Of a stretch of 64,000 bases of DNA, positions 32,601 to 41,000 are shown piece by piece (position 1 is the first letter of the stretch; every line of letters starts with the position of its first letter). This DNA is from Amycolatopsis balhimycina FH 1894 (GTDB lineage: Bacteria; Actinomycetota; Actinomycetes; Mycobacteriales; Pseudonocardiaceae): assembly GCF_000384295.1 (NCBI RefSeq), contig NZ_KB913037.1, positions 1,283,975 through 1,347,974 of the forward strand, written 5' to 3'. The position numbers and the translations under genes were made by a program. The notes beneath the pieces are model-generated. The model was not told the origin of the DNA. It did not search any database and was given only the letters and a program-made list of their open reading frames with translations.

Positions 32601-33838
32601 CCGGGATGAAGGTGGGCCGCGGCTGCGAGATCAGCACGATCATCGACGTCGTCCCGGAGCTGGTCGAGATCGGGCCGGACACGTTCTTCGCCGACGGCAT
32701 CTACCTCGGCGGCCCCCGCATCCAGCAGGGCACGGTCACCCTCGCCCGGGTCCGGCTCGGGCACGACACGTTCCTCGGCAACCACGCCGTCATCCCGGGC
32801 GGGCAGCGGCTGCCACCGGACATCCTGATCGGCGTCTGCACGGTGGCCGACGACCGCATCATGCTGCCCGGCACGTCGTGGTTCGGCCACCCGCCGATCC
32901 TGCTGCCGCGCCGGGAGATCGTGGAAACCGACCGGAGCCTGACCCACGACCCGTCGTTCGCGCGGGTGGTCACCCGGGTGTTCTGGGAGTGGCTGCGGTT
33001 CGCGCTGCCGGTCGCCCCGCTGATCGTCATGACGGCCTGGTTCACCGGAATCGCCTACGCCGCCGGCGTGCTGCCGCTGGCCGCGTTCCTCTTCCCCGGC
33101 GCCGCCGTGGTGACGGTGGCGGCCGGGATCCTGCCGTGCCTGATCGTCCTCGCCCTCAAGTGGGGGCTGCTCGGGCGGGTCAAGCCGGGCGTGCACCCGC
33201 TGTGGTCCTGCTGGTGCAGCCGGTGGGACTTCCTCTACGTCGCTTGGGGTGTCATCGCGGGCGGCGTGCTGTCGGCGCTGGAAGGCACCCTGATGCTGCC
33301 GCTCTACCTGCGCCGCATCGGCATGGACATCGGCAAGCGCGTGGTGCTCGGCGAAGGCTTCGCCCAGGTCGTCGACCCCGACATGCTGCACTTCGGCGAC
33401 GGCGCGACGGTCAGCGCGATGTTCCAGGCCCACACGTTCGAGGACCGCGTGCTCAAGATCGACCACGTGTACGTCGGAGCGCATTCGACCCTGTCACACG
33501 GCACGGTTCCGCTGTACGGGGCCGAAATCGGCGAGTACGCCTACGTCGCCCCGCACAGCGTCGTCATGAAGCAGGAGCGGCTGCTCCCCCGGCTGCGCTA
33601 CGCGGGTGTCCCGACCAAGGAGCAGAAGGCCCCGTCGCCGCGGACGAACCCGGAGCCGATGACCCAGCCGCTGCGGCAGGCCGGGCGGCACCGGCCGGTT
33701 CCCGAACCCCCGACGCAGGCGTTCTGGCAGTTCGACCGGACCTTCGCGGTGCCCGGCGAGCAGCCGAGGGCCCGGTCACTGCCGGTGGGGTGGCGTGCCG
33801 CACCGGCGGCCGGTCCCCGGCACCAAGGGGGCGTCTGA
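29663..33838 (+). CDS. Pls/PosA-family membrane NRPS (poly-amino-acid synthetase-like)
   Basis: A 1391-residue single-module synthetase. An adenylation domain (about residues 20-510) has A3 YTSGTTGKPKG (near 170), A5 NGYGPTE (near 308), A7 YRTGDLV and A10 SAGGKLRR. A carrier domain follows with the phosphopantetheine Ser in DDLGGSSLQAA (near 557). The C-terminal ~780 residues are the TIGR02353-type region: transmembrane helices alternating with acyltransferase-like left-handed beta-helix segments. This is the architecture of epsilon-poly-L-lysine synthetase. Reading the specificity pocket by eye gives D-S-E-C-Y-G-G-V-T; the acidic third position would suit a basic amino acid. No condensation or thioesterase domain is present, as expected for the family. 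Confidence 0.92.
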   Translation: MSEAFQPDVPARGTAGPALLHHFFEQSARRRPDAIALDVPPSGGRARRTVTYRELLRRSSAAARVVQQAVRRPGIVAILLSRATEDLYLAQLGVLRAGSAYVCVDPSFPDEQLAHILDDAAPALLVTDRAGQERAVRAGYTGAVQRVDGPAKPVGRPVIAPAAPPGLAYVIYTSGTTGKPKGVLIGHQGVVNLIRSDVAEFGLGPGDRVAQGSSPAYDSSVEEAWMAWACGATVVVMDDETARLGPDLVPWLRNERITVLCPPPTLLRATACENPRRELPDLRLLYVGGEALPDDVAERWAPGRRMVNGYGPTECTVTCLRADVEPGKPVAIGKPVPGMRAWVLDDKLEPVKPGEKGELCMTGAGLALGYHGKPELTAEKFPRHPRLGRLYRTGDLVHAEADGGLFYHGRIDSQVKLRGYRIELEAIESSLARFPGVREAACRVQGEGAGQVIAAHLVPDGAMPDPAALKEHLRKVLPVYMIPAVFGEAETLPRSAGGKLRRDDLPVLAAGRRHAARTTGTETTGNETEEFIAAALREVLETPDVGADDDFFDDLGGSSLQAAMLISKLRVNPLTEAIAVRDVYRARTVSGLAKLAAPVTHDEIDAVAAPARSAVSITMAQAAWLFAELAIAAPIGWFAVFVALPWLAERIGLVPLIVLLPTALVVVAFGWTPLAVFFAVRAKRLLIGKFEPTRVPVWSGFHLRLWIVRHLLRFVPWGTIAGTEFQNMALRRLGARIGKRVHIHRGVDVVQGGWDLLDIGDDATIGQDAQLGLVQLSEGHLTIGRITVAGGATVDVRAGMSPNTRLGRGSWLAALSSLPSGTAVPDGRRWDGVPAHDAGPAPRVPVPVVGGSVLSPFAHGLATIAARALFAWVFALPLSIVMIALVLAFDVTYPALLDALTRPWAHPTFLLVLAAASCLSLLIGVWVEAFCARALGRVEEGVISRWSLAYIRVSLKTGLVTTAGNWLSGGLFWPVWLRWAGMKVGRGCEISTIIDVVPELVEIGPDTFFADGIYLGGPRIQQGTVTLARVRLGHDTFLGNHAVIPGGQRLPPDILIGVCTVADDRIMLPGTSWFGHPPILLPRREIVETDRSLTHDPSFARVVTRVFWEWLRFALPVAPLIVMTAWFTGIAYAAGVLPLAAFLFPGAAVVTVAAGILPCLIVLALKWGLLGRVKPGVHPLWSCWCSRWDFLYVAWGVIAGGVLSALEGTLMLPLYLRRIGMDIGKRVVLGEGFAQVVDPDMLHFGDGATVSAMFQAHTFEDRVLKIDHVYVGAHSTLSHGTVPLYGAEIGEYAYVAPHSVVMKQERLLPRLRYAGVPTKEQKAPSPRTNPEPMTQPLRQAGRHRPVPEPPTQAFWQFDRTFAVPGEQPRARSLPVGWRAAPAAGPRHQGGV

Positions 33839-34109
33839 TCGGTGAAGCGGGATGCCGGCGGCGGCTGGGAGTGGGGGGCGAGCCGCCGCCGACCGATCCG
33901 TGCCGCGGTGGTCGTCGCGTTCCATGGGGGCCTCCCTTCCCGGGTTCTATACTCGGTACCGCGGGCGCCGGCCGGCATCGGCGAACCGGCTGGAACCGCC
34001 CGCCGGGCGGCTGGTGACGACCGGCCGGGACCCCTTCGAGGCGAACCACCGCGCTTGCCGGACGTCTCTGGAAGATGATCTCGCTATCGCCCAGGGAAGG
34101 ACTGGTGGG

Positions 34110-35798
34110 TTGGCCCTCTTGACGAGCCGGCCGCCGGGCACCGATGCGGCGACCCCGGACGAACATCCGCCTGGCCGGCTGCGGCGGCACCGGCGGTGGT
34201 GGTTCGCGCTCGCCGTCGTCGCGCTGCTCGCCCAGATGGCGATCGCCATGGTCACGACGGCCGTCGAGCAGTCCCCGACCATCGACGAGCCGGTCTACGT
34301 GGGCACCGCCGTGTACTCCCTGCAGCAGCACAGCCTGCGGTACAACCCGGAGCACCCGCCGCTGGGCAAGCTGATCATCGCGACCGGGCTGGTCTTCGCC
34401 GGCGCGCACGTCGACCCCGCCTTCGACGGCGACCAGACCCAGCTCGGCCGGCGTGTGCTGTACGAGTCGGGCAACGACCCGGGCCGGCTGATGTCGGCGG
34501 CCCGGCTGCCGATGATCGTGCTGACTCTGTTGTTCGGGCTGGTCGTCTTCGCCTTCGCCCGTGATCTGACCGGTTCCGCCGGCGGGCTGGCCGCGCTGGC
34601 CCTGTACGCGTTTTCCCCCGACCTCATCGCGCACGGGTCCCTGGCCACTCTGGACGTGCCGGCGGCCGGGTTCCTCCTGACGTCGGCCTGGCTGCTGTGG
34701 CGGGCCCGGCGCCGTCCCGTCCTCCACCTCCCGCCGGCCGGGCTGGCCCTCGGCGCGGCCGTGGCCACGAAGATGAGCGCCCTGGCCGCCGTCCCCGTGG
34801 TGATGCTCCTCGCCGTGCTGTCGGTCTGGCACGCCCGGCGCGCTCCCGGCGATGGTCCACGCAGGACGGTCCGGAACCTCGGGCTCGGCGTAGCGGCGGC
34901 CGCCGGCGTGGCACTGATCGCGGTCGCCGTCGTGTGGGCGTCCTATCTCGCCGTGGATCCGCGGCTGCGCTGGGCGGCACCGCCGGGCCTCCCGCCCGTC
35001 CAGGGCCTGCGCGCCCTCGTCGAGTGGCTGCCGTTCCCCCGGCCCTACCTCGACGGGATGCGCGTCCAGTTCGGCTTCGAGGACCAGGTCTGGACCACCT
35101 TCCTGTTCGGCAGGCTCCACGTCGGCTCGCTGTGGTACTACCTCCCGGCCGCACTGCTGGTGAAGACGCCGCTGGGCGCGCTGGCGCTCTGGCTGGCCGG
35201 CGCCGTCGTGCTGGTGGCGGTTCCGCGGCTGCGCCCGGCGGCACCGTACGTCCTCGTCCCCTCGGCCGTGCTGCTGGCCGTGGCGATGACGGGCAGCCGT
35301 GACCTCGGCGTCCGGTACGCGGTCTTCCTGCCGATGTTCCTGGCGGTCGCGGCGGCCGGCGTGGTCGCGATCCGCCGGCGCTGGGCGTACGTCGCCGTGG
35401 CCGCGCTGGTCGGGTTCTCCGCGGTCAGCTCGCTGCGGACGTTCCCGTACTACCTGCCGTACTCCAACGAGGCGTTCGGCGGCCCGGCGGAGACCCACCG
35501 GTGGCTGCACGACTCCAACGTCGACTGGGGCCAGGACCTGGGCCGGCTGGCCGACCGCCTGCGGCGGGACCACGCGGGTGAGCGGGTCTGGCTCGTCTAC
35601 AAGGGCAGCGGCGTGCCGTCCTCCTACGGCATCGACGCCGCCGACCCGTTCGGCGTGCCGCCGGACGAGGTGCGCGGGCTGCTCGTCGTCTCGGATTCCG
35701 CCGCCGCCAAGGCCGACGGCCGCCTGGCCGCGCTGATCCACGAAAGCACGCCGATCGGCGAAGTCGGCCACTCCATCACGCTCTACCGCCGGCCGTGA
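34110..35798 (+). CDS. GT39-like membrane glycosyltransferase
   Basis: A 562-residue polytopic protein of the dolichyl-phosphate-mannose/ArnT-like superfamily. I choose TTG 34110 because GGGAAGGA lies eight bases before it; the open frame extends to 33852 without a signal. The first extracytoplasmic loop carries the acidic motif PTIDEPVYVGTAVY followed by YNPEHPPLGKL, typical of GT39. About ten further hydrophobic helices follow, and the C-terminal loop has DSNVDWGQDLGRLADRL. It probably transfers a sugar from a polyprenyl phosphate outside the membrane. The 271-bp gap from the synthetase holds no other gene, and a functional link is unproven. Confidence 0.85.
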   Translation: MALLTSRPPGTDAATPDEHPPGRLRRHRRWWFALAVVALLAQMAIAMVTTAVEQSPTIDEPVYVGTAVYSLQQHSLRYNPEHPPLGKLIIATGLVFAGAHVDPAFDGDQTQLGRRVLYESGNDPGRLMSAARLPMIVLTLLFGLVVFAFARDLTGSAGGLAALALYAFSPDLIAHGSLATLDVPAAGFLLTSAWLLWRARRRPVLHLPPAGLALGAAVATKMSALAAVPVVMLLAVLSVWHARRAPGDGPRRTVRNLGLGVAAAAGVALIAVAVVWASYLAVDPRLRWAAPPGLPPVQGLRALVEWLPFPRPYLDGMRVQFGFEDQVWTTFLFGRLHVGSLWYYLPAALLVKTPLGALALWLAGAVVLVAVPRLRPAAPYVLVPSAVLLAVAMTGSRDLGVRYAVFLPMFLAVAAAGVVAIRRRWAYVAVAALVGFSAVSSLRTFPYYLPYSNEAFGGPAETHRWLHDSNVDWGQDLGRLADRLRRDHAGERVWLVYKGSGVPSSYGIDAADPFGVPPDEVRGLLVVSDSAAAKADGRLAALIHESTPIGEVGHSITLYRRP

Positions 35799-35804
35799 CC
35801 CGGC

Positions 35805-36002
35805 GATCGACAGGACGAGTTCAAGCTCTTCCGGCACAACCCCGAGGTGGACAAGGTCATCGCCCACGACACCGGCTATCCGGACGCGCCCCCGGTGGTG
35901 ATCTGGGCCAAGACCACCCGCCGAGCCGACGATTTCACGAATTACGGAGAACCGACGCACGATTTCCGCATTGAACACGCCACGCCCCATTGTCAACGTT
36001 GA
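35805..36002 (+). pseudogene. Unidentified coding remnant
   Basis: The frame from 35805 to a TGA at 36000-36002 has strong coding-type GC3 bias for its first ~40 codons (peptide includes RQDEFKLFRHNPEVDKVIAH) and then becomes AT-rich and unbiased. There is no start codon or ribosome-binding site. I do not recognise the family. It looks like the 3' end of a lost gene within the 304-bp stretch between the glycosyltransferase and the double-psi-barrel gene. Confidence 0.45.
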
Positions 36003-36003
36003 C
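35992..36003. promoter_or_regulatory. Perfect 12-bp palindrome, candidate LacI-type operator
   Basis: GTCAACGTTGAC is a perfect CG-centred palindrome 100 bp upstream of the double-psi-barrel gene. The form fits a LacI-family operator; the regulator is unknown. Confidence 0.5.
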
Positions 36004-36102
36004 GGCCGATCTTGTCCGGACACTTCTTTGTCATAGCAAGGTATTGCTGTCGGCCAGTAGCATCCGGCGCGAACACGTCCGCAACACGAGGGAAAGGGAC
36101 GA

Positions 36103-36516
36103 ATGCGTAAGACCACCAAGTCGCTCGGTGTACTGGCCGCCGCTGTCGCACTTCCTCTGACGATGAGCGGTACGGCGTGGGCCGACATTCCTTTCGACCA
36201 ACCGGTCAACGGACGCGCCACCTACTACAACGACGCGGGCTTCGGCGCCTGCGGCACGCAGATCAACGCCGCCACCCAGATGCTCGTCGCGGCCCCGGCC
36301 GCGTACTGGACGACGGCCAACCCGAACAACGACCCGCTGTGCCGGGGCGTGTCCATCCGGGTGTCCTACAACGGCCGGTCCATCACCGTGCCCGTGGTCG
36401 ACAAGTGCCCGAGCTGCGACAGCGCGCACATCGACCTCAGCCAGCCGGCATTCGCCCAGCTGGCGGACACCAATCTGGGCAACATCCCGGTGACCTGGAC
36501 GTTCGTGCACTCGTGA
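36103..36516 (+). CDS. Secreted double-psi beta-barrel (RlpA/expansin/barwin-like) protein
   Basis: A 137-residue secreted protein with a signal peptide cleaved near GTAWAD. The mature domain is a double-psi beta-barrel: GRATYYNDAGFGACGT at the start, the VSIRVSYNGRSITVPVVDKC core, and the terminal AFAQLADTNLGNIPVTW. Cysteines in ACG, LCRG and CPSC should form disulfides. The acidic residues in VVDKC and HIDLS resemble the expansin/RlpA fold, which suggests cell-wall or polysaccharide binding or loosening; some relatives are labelled protease inhibitors. No cell-wall-binding repeat is attached. Confidence 0.88.
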   Translation: MRKTTKSLGVLAAAVALPLTMSGTAWADIPFDQPVNGRATYYNDAGFGACGTQINAATQMLVAAPAAYWTTANPNNDPLCRGVSIRVSYNGRSITVPVVDKCPSCDSAHIDLSQPAFAQLADTNLGNIPVTWTFVHS

Positions 36517-36524
36517 CCCCCGTG

Positions 36525-36554
36525 CCGGCCTCCGGCGGCACCGCCGGAGGCCGG
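36525..36554. terminator. Hairpin terminator after double-psi-barrel gene
   Basis: CCGGCCTCCGGCGG and CCGCCGGAGGCCGG are perfect 14-bp arms around CA, 8 bp after the stop at 36516. It is GC-only and lacks a T-tract, like many actinobacterial terminators. Confidence 0.75.
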
Positions 36555-36610
36555 CCTATCACCCTCCAGGCCCCGGCAAAGTCGTTTCCGCAGTTCAGAG
36601 AATCCGCGAC

Positions 36611-36663
36611 GTCGTGAACGACTCTTTCCTGTCGTCGGACGCCATGAACGAGTCGTTCACGAC
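36611..36663. repeat. Degenerate inverted repeat H5 (dispersed hairpin family)
   Basis: Perfect outer arms of 14 bp (GTCGTGAACGACTC, 36611-36624; 36650-36663). The left half continues as in H3, but the right half differs (GCCATGAACGAG in place of the pairing sequence), so the inner stem is broken. It is a partially decayed or recombined sister of H3 and lies 94 bp after the double-psi-barrel stop. Confidence 0.8.
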
Positions 36664-36720
36664 ATCCGATGACCACCGCGAAGGCCCCTTCCCCGCACGG
36701 AACGAACGGAGGTCGAACCC

Positions 36721-37473
36721 ATGCTTTCCAGGAGGTTCTTCGCTATCGCCGCGGCGATCGTGGTGGCGTTGACCGTGAGCTCACCGGCGGCTCCGGCCAC
36801 CGCGGCGGGCAACCACACCGTCACGTTCGTCAACCGCTCCGGCCAGACGCTCTGGCTCGGCAGCACCGTGAACGCCGACCAGTCCGTCAACTTCGCGAAC
36901 CTGCCGACACTGGCGAACGGGCAGTCGGCGACCGTGACGATCCCGGAAACGTCGGCGCCCGGGCACTGGCGGGGGAAGTTCTTCGCGCGCCAGGGTTGCA
37001 CCGGCACCTCGGGCCAGAACTTCCACTGCGTGGTCGGCGACTGCGGCGTCTACGCCGACCACTGCGCGACCGGTGAACAGCCGGCCAGCCTGGCCGAGTT
37101 CAACTTCGACACGGCCGACGGCCTCGCCCCGTGGTACGACGTCAGCTACGTCAACGCGTTCTCGCTGCCGATCACGATCGAGCCGGTCAACGCGACCGTG
37201 CCGCCGGGTTCGGCGTCGTGCGGCACCGCCGGCTGCCCGGAGAACCTGCTGCCCTACTGCCCGGCCGGAGACCGCCAGTACTCCCCCGGCGGCACGCTGG
37301 TCAACTGCGTCAACCCGGACCGCGACGCGCCCACGAGCTACAGCGACACGATCAAGTCGCACTGCCCGAAGGCGTACGCCTGGTCCACACAGGACACCGA
37401 GCCGGGCAACCAGACGGTGTACCAGTGCGCCTCCTGCACCGGCTTCACGATCACCTTCCACGGCGGTTCCTGA
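36721..37473 (+). CDS. Secreted thaumatin-family protein
   Basis: A 250-residue secreted protein. ATG 36721 has GGAGG upstream and a signal peptide ends near PATAAG. It matches the thaumatin fold: HTVTFVNRSGQTLWLGS at the start, ATVTIPETSAPGHWRGKFFARQGC, a GDCGVYADHC segment, LAEFNFDTADGLAPWYDVSYVNAF (the central acidic cleft and DVS motif), YCPAGDRQYSPGG and the C-terminal PKAYAWSTQDTE. Plant members bind or cleave beta-1,3-glucan and are antifungal; bacterial copies are uncommon and of unknown role. It is next to the secreted double-psi-barrel protein. Confidence 0.9.
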   Translation: MLSRRFFAIAAAIVVALTVSSPAAPATAAGNHTVTFVNRSGQTLWLGSTVNADQSVNFANLPTLANGQSATVTIPETSAPGHWRGKFFARQGCTGTSGQNFHCVVGDCGVYADHCATGEQPASLAEFNFDTADGLAPWYDVSYVNAFSLPITIEPVNATVPPGSASCGTAGCPENLLPYCPAGDRQYSPGGTLVNCVNPDRDAPTSYSDTIKSHCPKAYAWSTQDTEPGNQTVYQCASCTGFTITFHGGS

Positions 37474-37509
37474 CGCCGTCACGGCGGCAAGCCCCACCGC
37501 TCTTCCCCG

Positions 37510-37568
37510 AAGTTCGTGAAGGCCACCTTGAGGAACTCTACGTTCCTCAAGGTGGCCTTCACGAACTT
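37510..37568. repeat. Long inverted repeat H6 (dispersed hairpin family)
   Basis: Perfect 27-bp arms (37510-37536, 37542-37568) around a TCTAC loop; the arm contains GTGAAGGCCACCTTGAGGAA. It is 36 bp after the thaumatin stop. H9, 23 kb away, is nearly identical in core and loop. Confidence 0.88.
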
Positions 37569-37618
37569 TCACGCCCGTGACGTCGGCGGATTGCCTTCGT
37601 CCGGCTGGGCGACGCCCG

Positions 37619-37882
37619 TCCGGCCCGCTCGCGGTGCACTGCAGCGCCGGGCGGGACCGGACCGGGGTGCTCGTGGCGCTCGCGCTGAGCGTCGCCGGCG
37701 TGCCACCCGCTTCGATCGCCGCGGACTACGCGCGCACCGACGGCTGCAGCGGCGACACGATGCTCCGGATGCTGAGCCACCTGGACGACCGTCACGGCGG
37801 CGCGCGCACTTACCTGCCGGCGGGCGGAGCGACCGGCGCCCAGCTCGAGCGGGCAAGGAACCGGCTGCTTTCCCAGCGGTTC
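37619..37882 (+). pseudogene. Tyrosine-phosphatase C-terminal remnant
   Basis: The frame shows the active-site loop of a Y_phosphatase3/PtpB-like protein, LAVHCSAGRDRTGVL, followed by ALSVAGVPPASIAADYARTD and a helical C-terminus. Everything N-terminal to the P-loop is missing, and the frame upstream runs straight into hairpin H6, 50 bp away. It is a relic inside the 615-bp space between the thaumatin and subtilase genes; the remaining ~200 bp before the subtilase hold no feature I can support beyond its ribosome-binding site. Confidence 0.8.
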
Positions 37883-38088
37883 TTCACCCCCATTTCGAAT
37901 GGTACCGTGATGCCGGTGAAACGCCAGATCCGGACGCCGCGGGTGGGCACAATTCGAGGGGTGTGAATTTCCGACCGTTCCGGACTGCCGGACGATTCAT
38001 GATCGGCGGCAGTGTGACGCGGATATTCGCCGTGCTCGCATTGTGGGGGCTATCAGGATGGGCACCGAACAAATCGGGAGGTCCTGAC

Positions 38089-41000
38089 ATGCAGCGAAAA
38101 CGGAAGAAGACGGCGGGCGCGCTCGCGGCCGTGGTGGTGGCGAGCTTGGCACAGTCCATGCCCGCGGTGGCGGCACCGGCCGCCGTTTCCCCGGTGCCCG
38201 GCGGTCCCGGGCAGACCGTCACGTTGATCACCGGCGACAAGGTGCGGGTGCTGCCGAATCCCCGCGGGGCGAGCCCGGTCGTGATCGAACCGGGCCCTGG
38301 CCGCGACCGGATCGGCTTCCTCCGCGAAACGAATACCGGCACGAAACCCGGCGACATCACCGTGGTGCCGTCGGACGCGCTGGCGCTGGTGGCGTCCGGC
38401 AAGCTGGATTCCCGGCTGTTCGACGTTTCCGAGCTGCTGCGGCAGCACCTCGCCGACTCCGCGCCACAACTCCCCCTGATCCTCACCGATTCGGCAGGGG
38501 CCGCCGCCGAAGCTCCCCCCGCCACCACGACGGTCCGCGACCTGCCGAGCGTGCACGGCACGGCCCTGCGCCAAGACAAGCGCCGTGCCACGGAGTTCTG
38601 GACCTGGCTCACCGCGCGGGCCGGGGTCGGCAAGCTGTGGCTGGACGGCCTGGCCACGCCGGCCCTCGACGTCAGCGTGCCGCAGATCGGCGGCCCGGCC
38701 GCCTGGCAGGCGGGCTACACCGGCAGCAGTGTGACGGTCGGCGTGCTCGACACCGGCGTCAAGGCCGACCACCCGGACCTGGCCGGCAAGGTCGTGGAGG
38801 CGAAGGACTTCACCGGGACCAGGCCGGACGCGAGCGACGACCTCGGGCACGGCACGCACGTCGCCGGCATCATCGCCGGCACCGGAGCCGCCTCCGGGGG
38901 CCGCTACCGCGGGGTGGCGCCGGACGCGCGGCTGATCAGCGGCAAGGTCTGCGTCGCCTACGGCTGCCCGGAGTCCGCGGTGATCGCCGGCATGGAGTGG
39001 ATCGCCCCGAAGGTGCGCGTGGTCACCATGAGCCTCGGCGGCGAAGCGACCGACGGCACGGATCCGGTGTCCCAGGCGGTGAACGCGCTCACCGGCCGGT
39101 ACGGCACGTTGTTCGTCGCCCCGGCGGGCAACGACCGTTCGAACGACCTGCCCGAACCGGGGCCGGTCGTCGCGCCCGCCGCCGCGGACGCGGCGCTCGC
39201 GGTCGGCAGCGTGTCGGCCCAGGACACCACCAGCGCGTTCTCGAACCGTGGCCCCCGGCTCGGCGACTACGCGCTCAAGCCCGACCTCGCCGCGCCCGGC
39301 GAAGGCATCGTCTCGGCCAGGGCCGCGGGCACCCGCGACGGCGACATCGCTCCGGTCGACGAGAACTACACCAGGCTGTCCGGCACGTCGATGGCGGCGC
39401 CGCACGTCGCCGGTTCGGCGGCGCTGCTGCTCCAGCGGCACCCGGACTGGCTCGCCGATCGGCTCAAGACCACGCTGACGAGCACCGCCCACGCCACCGC
39501 CGACGTCGTCGAGCAGGGCGCCGGCCGGGTCGACGTGGGACGCGCGGTCACCCAGCAGGTCACCGCGACCACCGGGAGCCTCGGCTACGGCTTCGTCGCC
39601 TGGCCACGCGCCCAGTCCGTCACGAAGACCGTGACCTACCGCAACGACGGCGACGCGGCCGTCACCCTGGCCCTCGCCACCACCGCCGCGCTGTTCACGC
39701 CGTCGGTGCCGTCCGTGGTGGTCCCCGCCCACGGTGCCGCCGACGTCGGCGTCACCCTCCGGCCCGGCGCGGCCGGCGCCGGCCAGTACGGCGGCCGGCT
39801 GACCGCGACGGCACCCGGGATCAGCGTGCAGACCGCGCTCGGCGCCTTCCTGGAAGCCGAAAGCTACGACGTGTCCGTCCGGCTGATCGGCCGGGACGGG
39901 CGGTTCACGGTGGGCGTCGCCACCCTGGTCGACACCGCGACCGGGGCCGCCTTCGGGGTGCGGCCGTTCCGCTCCGACGGCACGGCCGTGGTGCGCGTGC
40001 CGAAGGGACGCTACGACCTCAACGCGTTCGACGTGTCCGGTGATCCGGCGGGCCAGACCCGGCCGGCCGCGGTGACGCTGCTGTCCCGGCCCGGTCAGCC
40101 GGTGACCGGCGATGTCGCGTTCACGCTCGACGCGCGGGCGGGCAAACCCGTGCGCGCGGCGGTCGATCGCGCGGACGCGCGGCTGCAGGGCGGCGAACTG
40201 GGCCTGGTGTCCGGAAATCCGGGCGGGACCCGCACCAGCACGCTCGCCTGGACCGTCCAGCCGGGCAACGAGCTGTACGCGGTGGGCTCGGACCGCGAGG
40301 TCACCGACCACACCTACGCGCTGTACTTCCGGGCCACCCTGGCCGCCCGGCCACCCGGTGTGGATCCGAACGGTTACGTCTACCAGCTGGCACTCCTCGA
40401 GCGCGGCCGCGTTCCGGCCGACCCGGTCTTCCGGGTACGCGACCGGGACCTCGCGGTGGTCGACACCCGTTACCACACGCAGGGCAAACCGGCGAACGGG
40501 CTGCGCGTCGACGACTCCACCTTCGGCTTCCCGGGCGCCGACACCTCCACGTACCTGGTCTCGGCGCAGACCCTGCCGAGCCGGCGCACGGAGTACTACA
40601 CCGCCGGGCCCGGCGTGAGCTGGCAGCACATCGTGGCGGTGTACCCGACCCCGCTGACCGACGCGGAGAACAACTACTCGTACCGGACCTACCGGCCCGG
40701 CCCCCAGCGCTCCGGCTGGAACCGCGCCCCGGTCGGGCCCGCCTTCGGCGCGCTCCAGGACGGCTGGGGTGTGCTCCGCGCCGGGAACCAGCTGACGTAC
40801 GCGATCCCGCTGGTGTCGGGCAGCGACCCGCAGCAGTACACCTCGCCACCGGGCGGCCTCACCGGCACGGCGACGCTGTCCCGCGACGGCGTTCCGCTGG
40901 GCACCTCCGCGAGCCCGGCCTTCGGGGCGTTCGCCATCCCGGACGGCCCGGCCACCTACACCCTGCGGTCCGTCGCCACGCGCGACGTGCCGTGGTCGGT

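Noticed and set aside
29663..35798. A full NRPS biosynthetic gene cluster
   Set aside because: There is only one adenylation-carrier unit, with no condensation, thioesterase, tailoring or resistance genes; the Pls/PosA architecture explains it alone.
36003..36102. A c-di-AMP (ydaO-type) riboswitch before the double-psi-barrel gene
   Set aside because: Such switches often precede wall-hydrolase genes, but the conserved core motifs and the length needed are not seen here.
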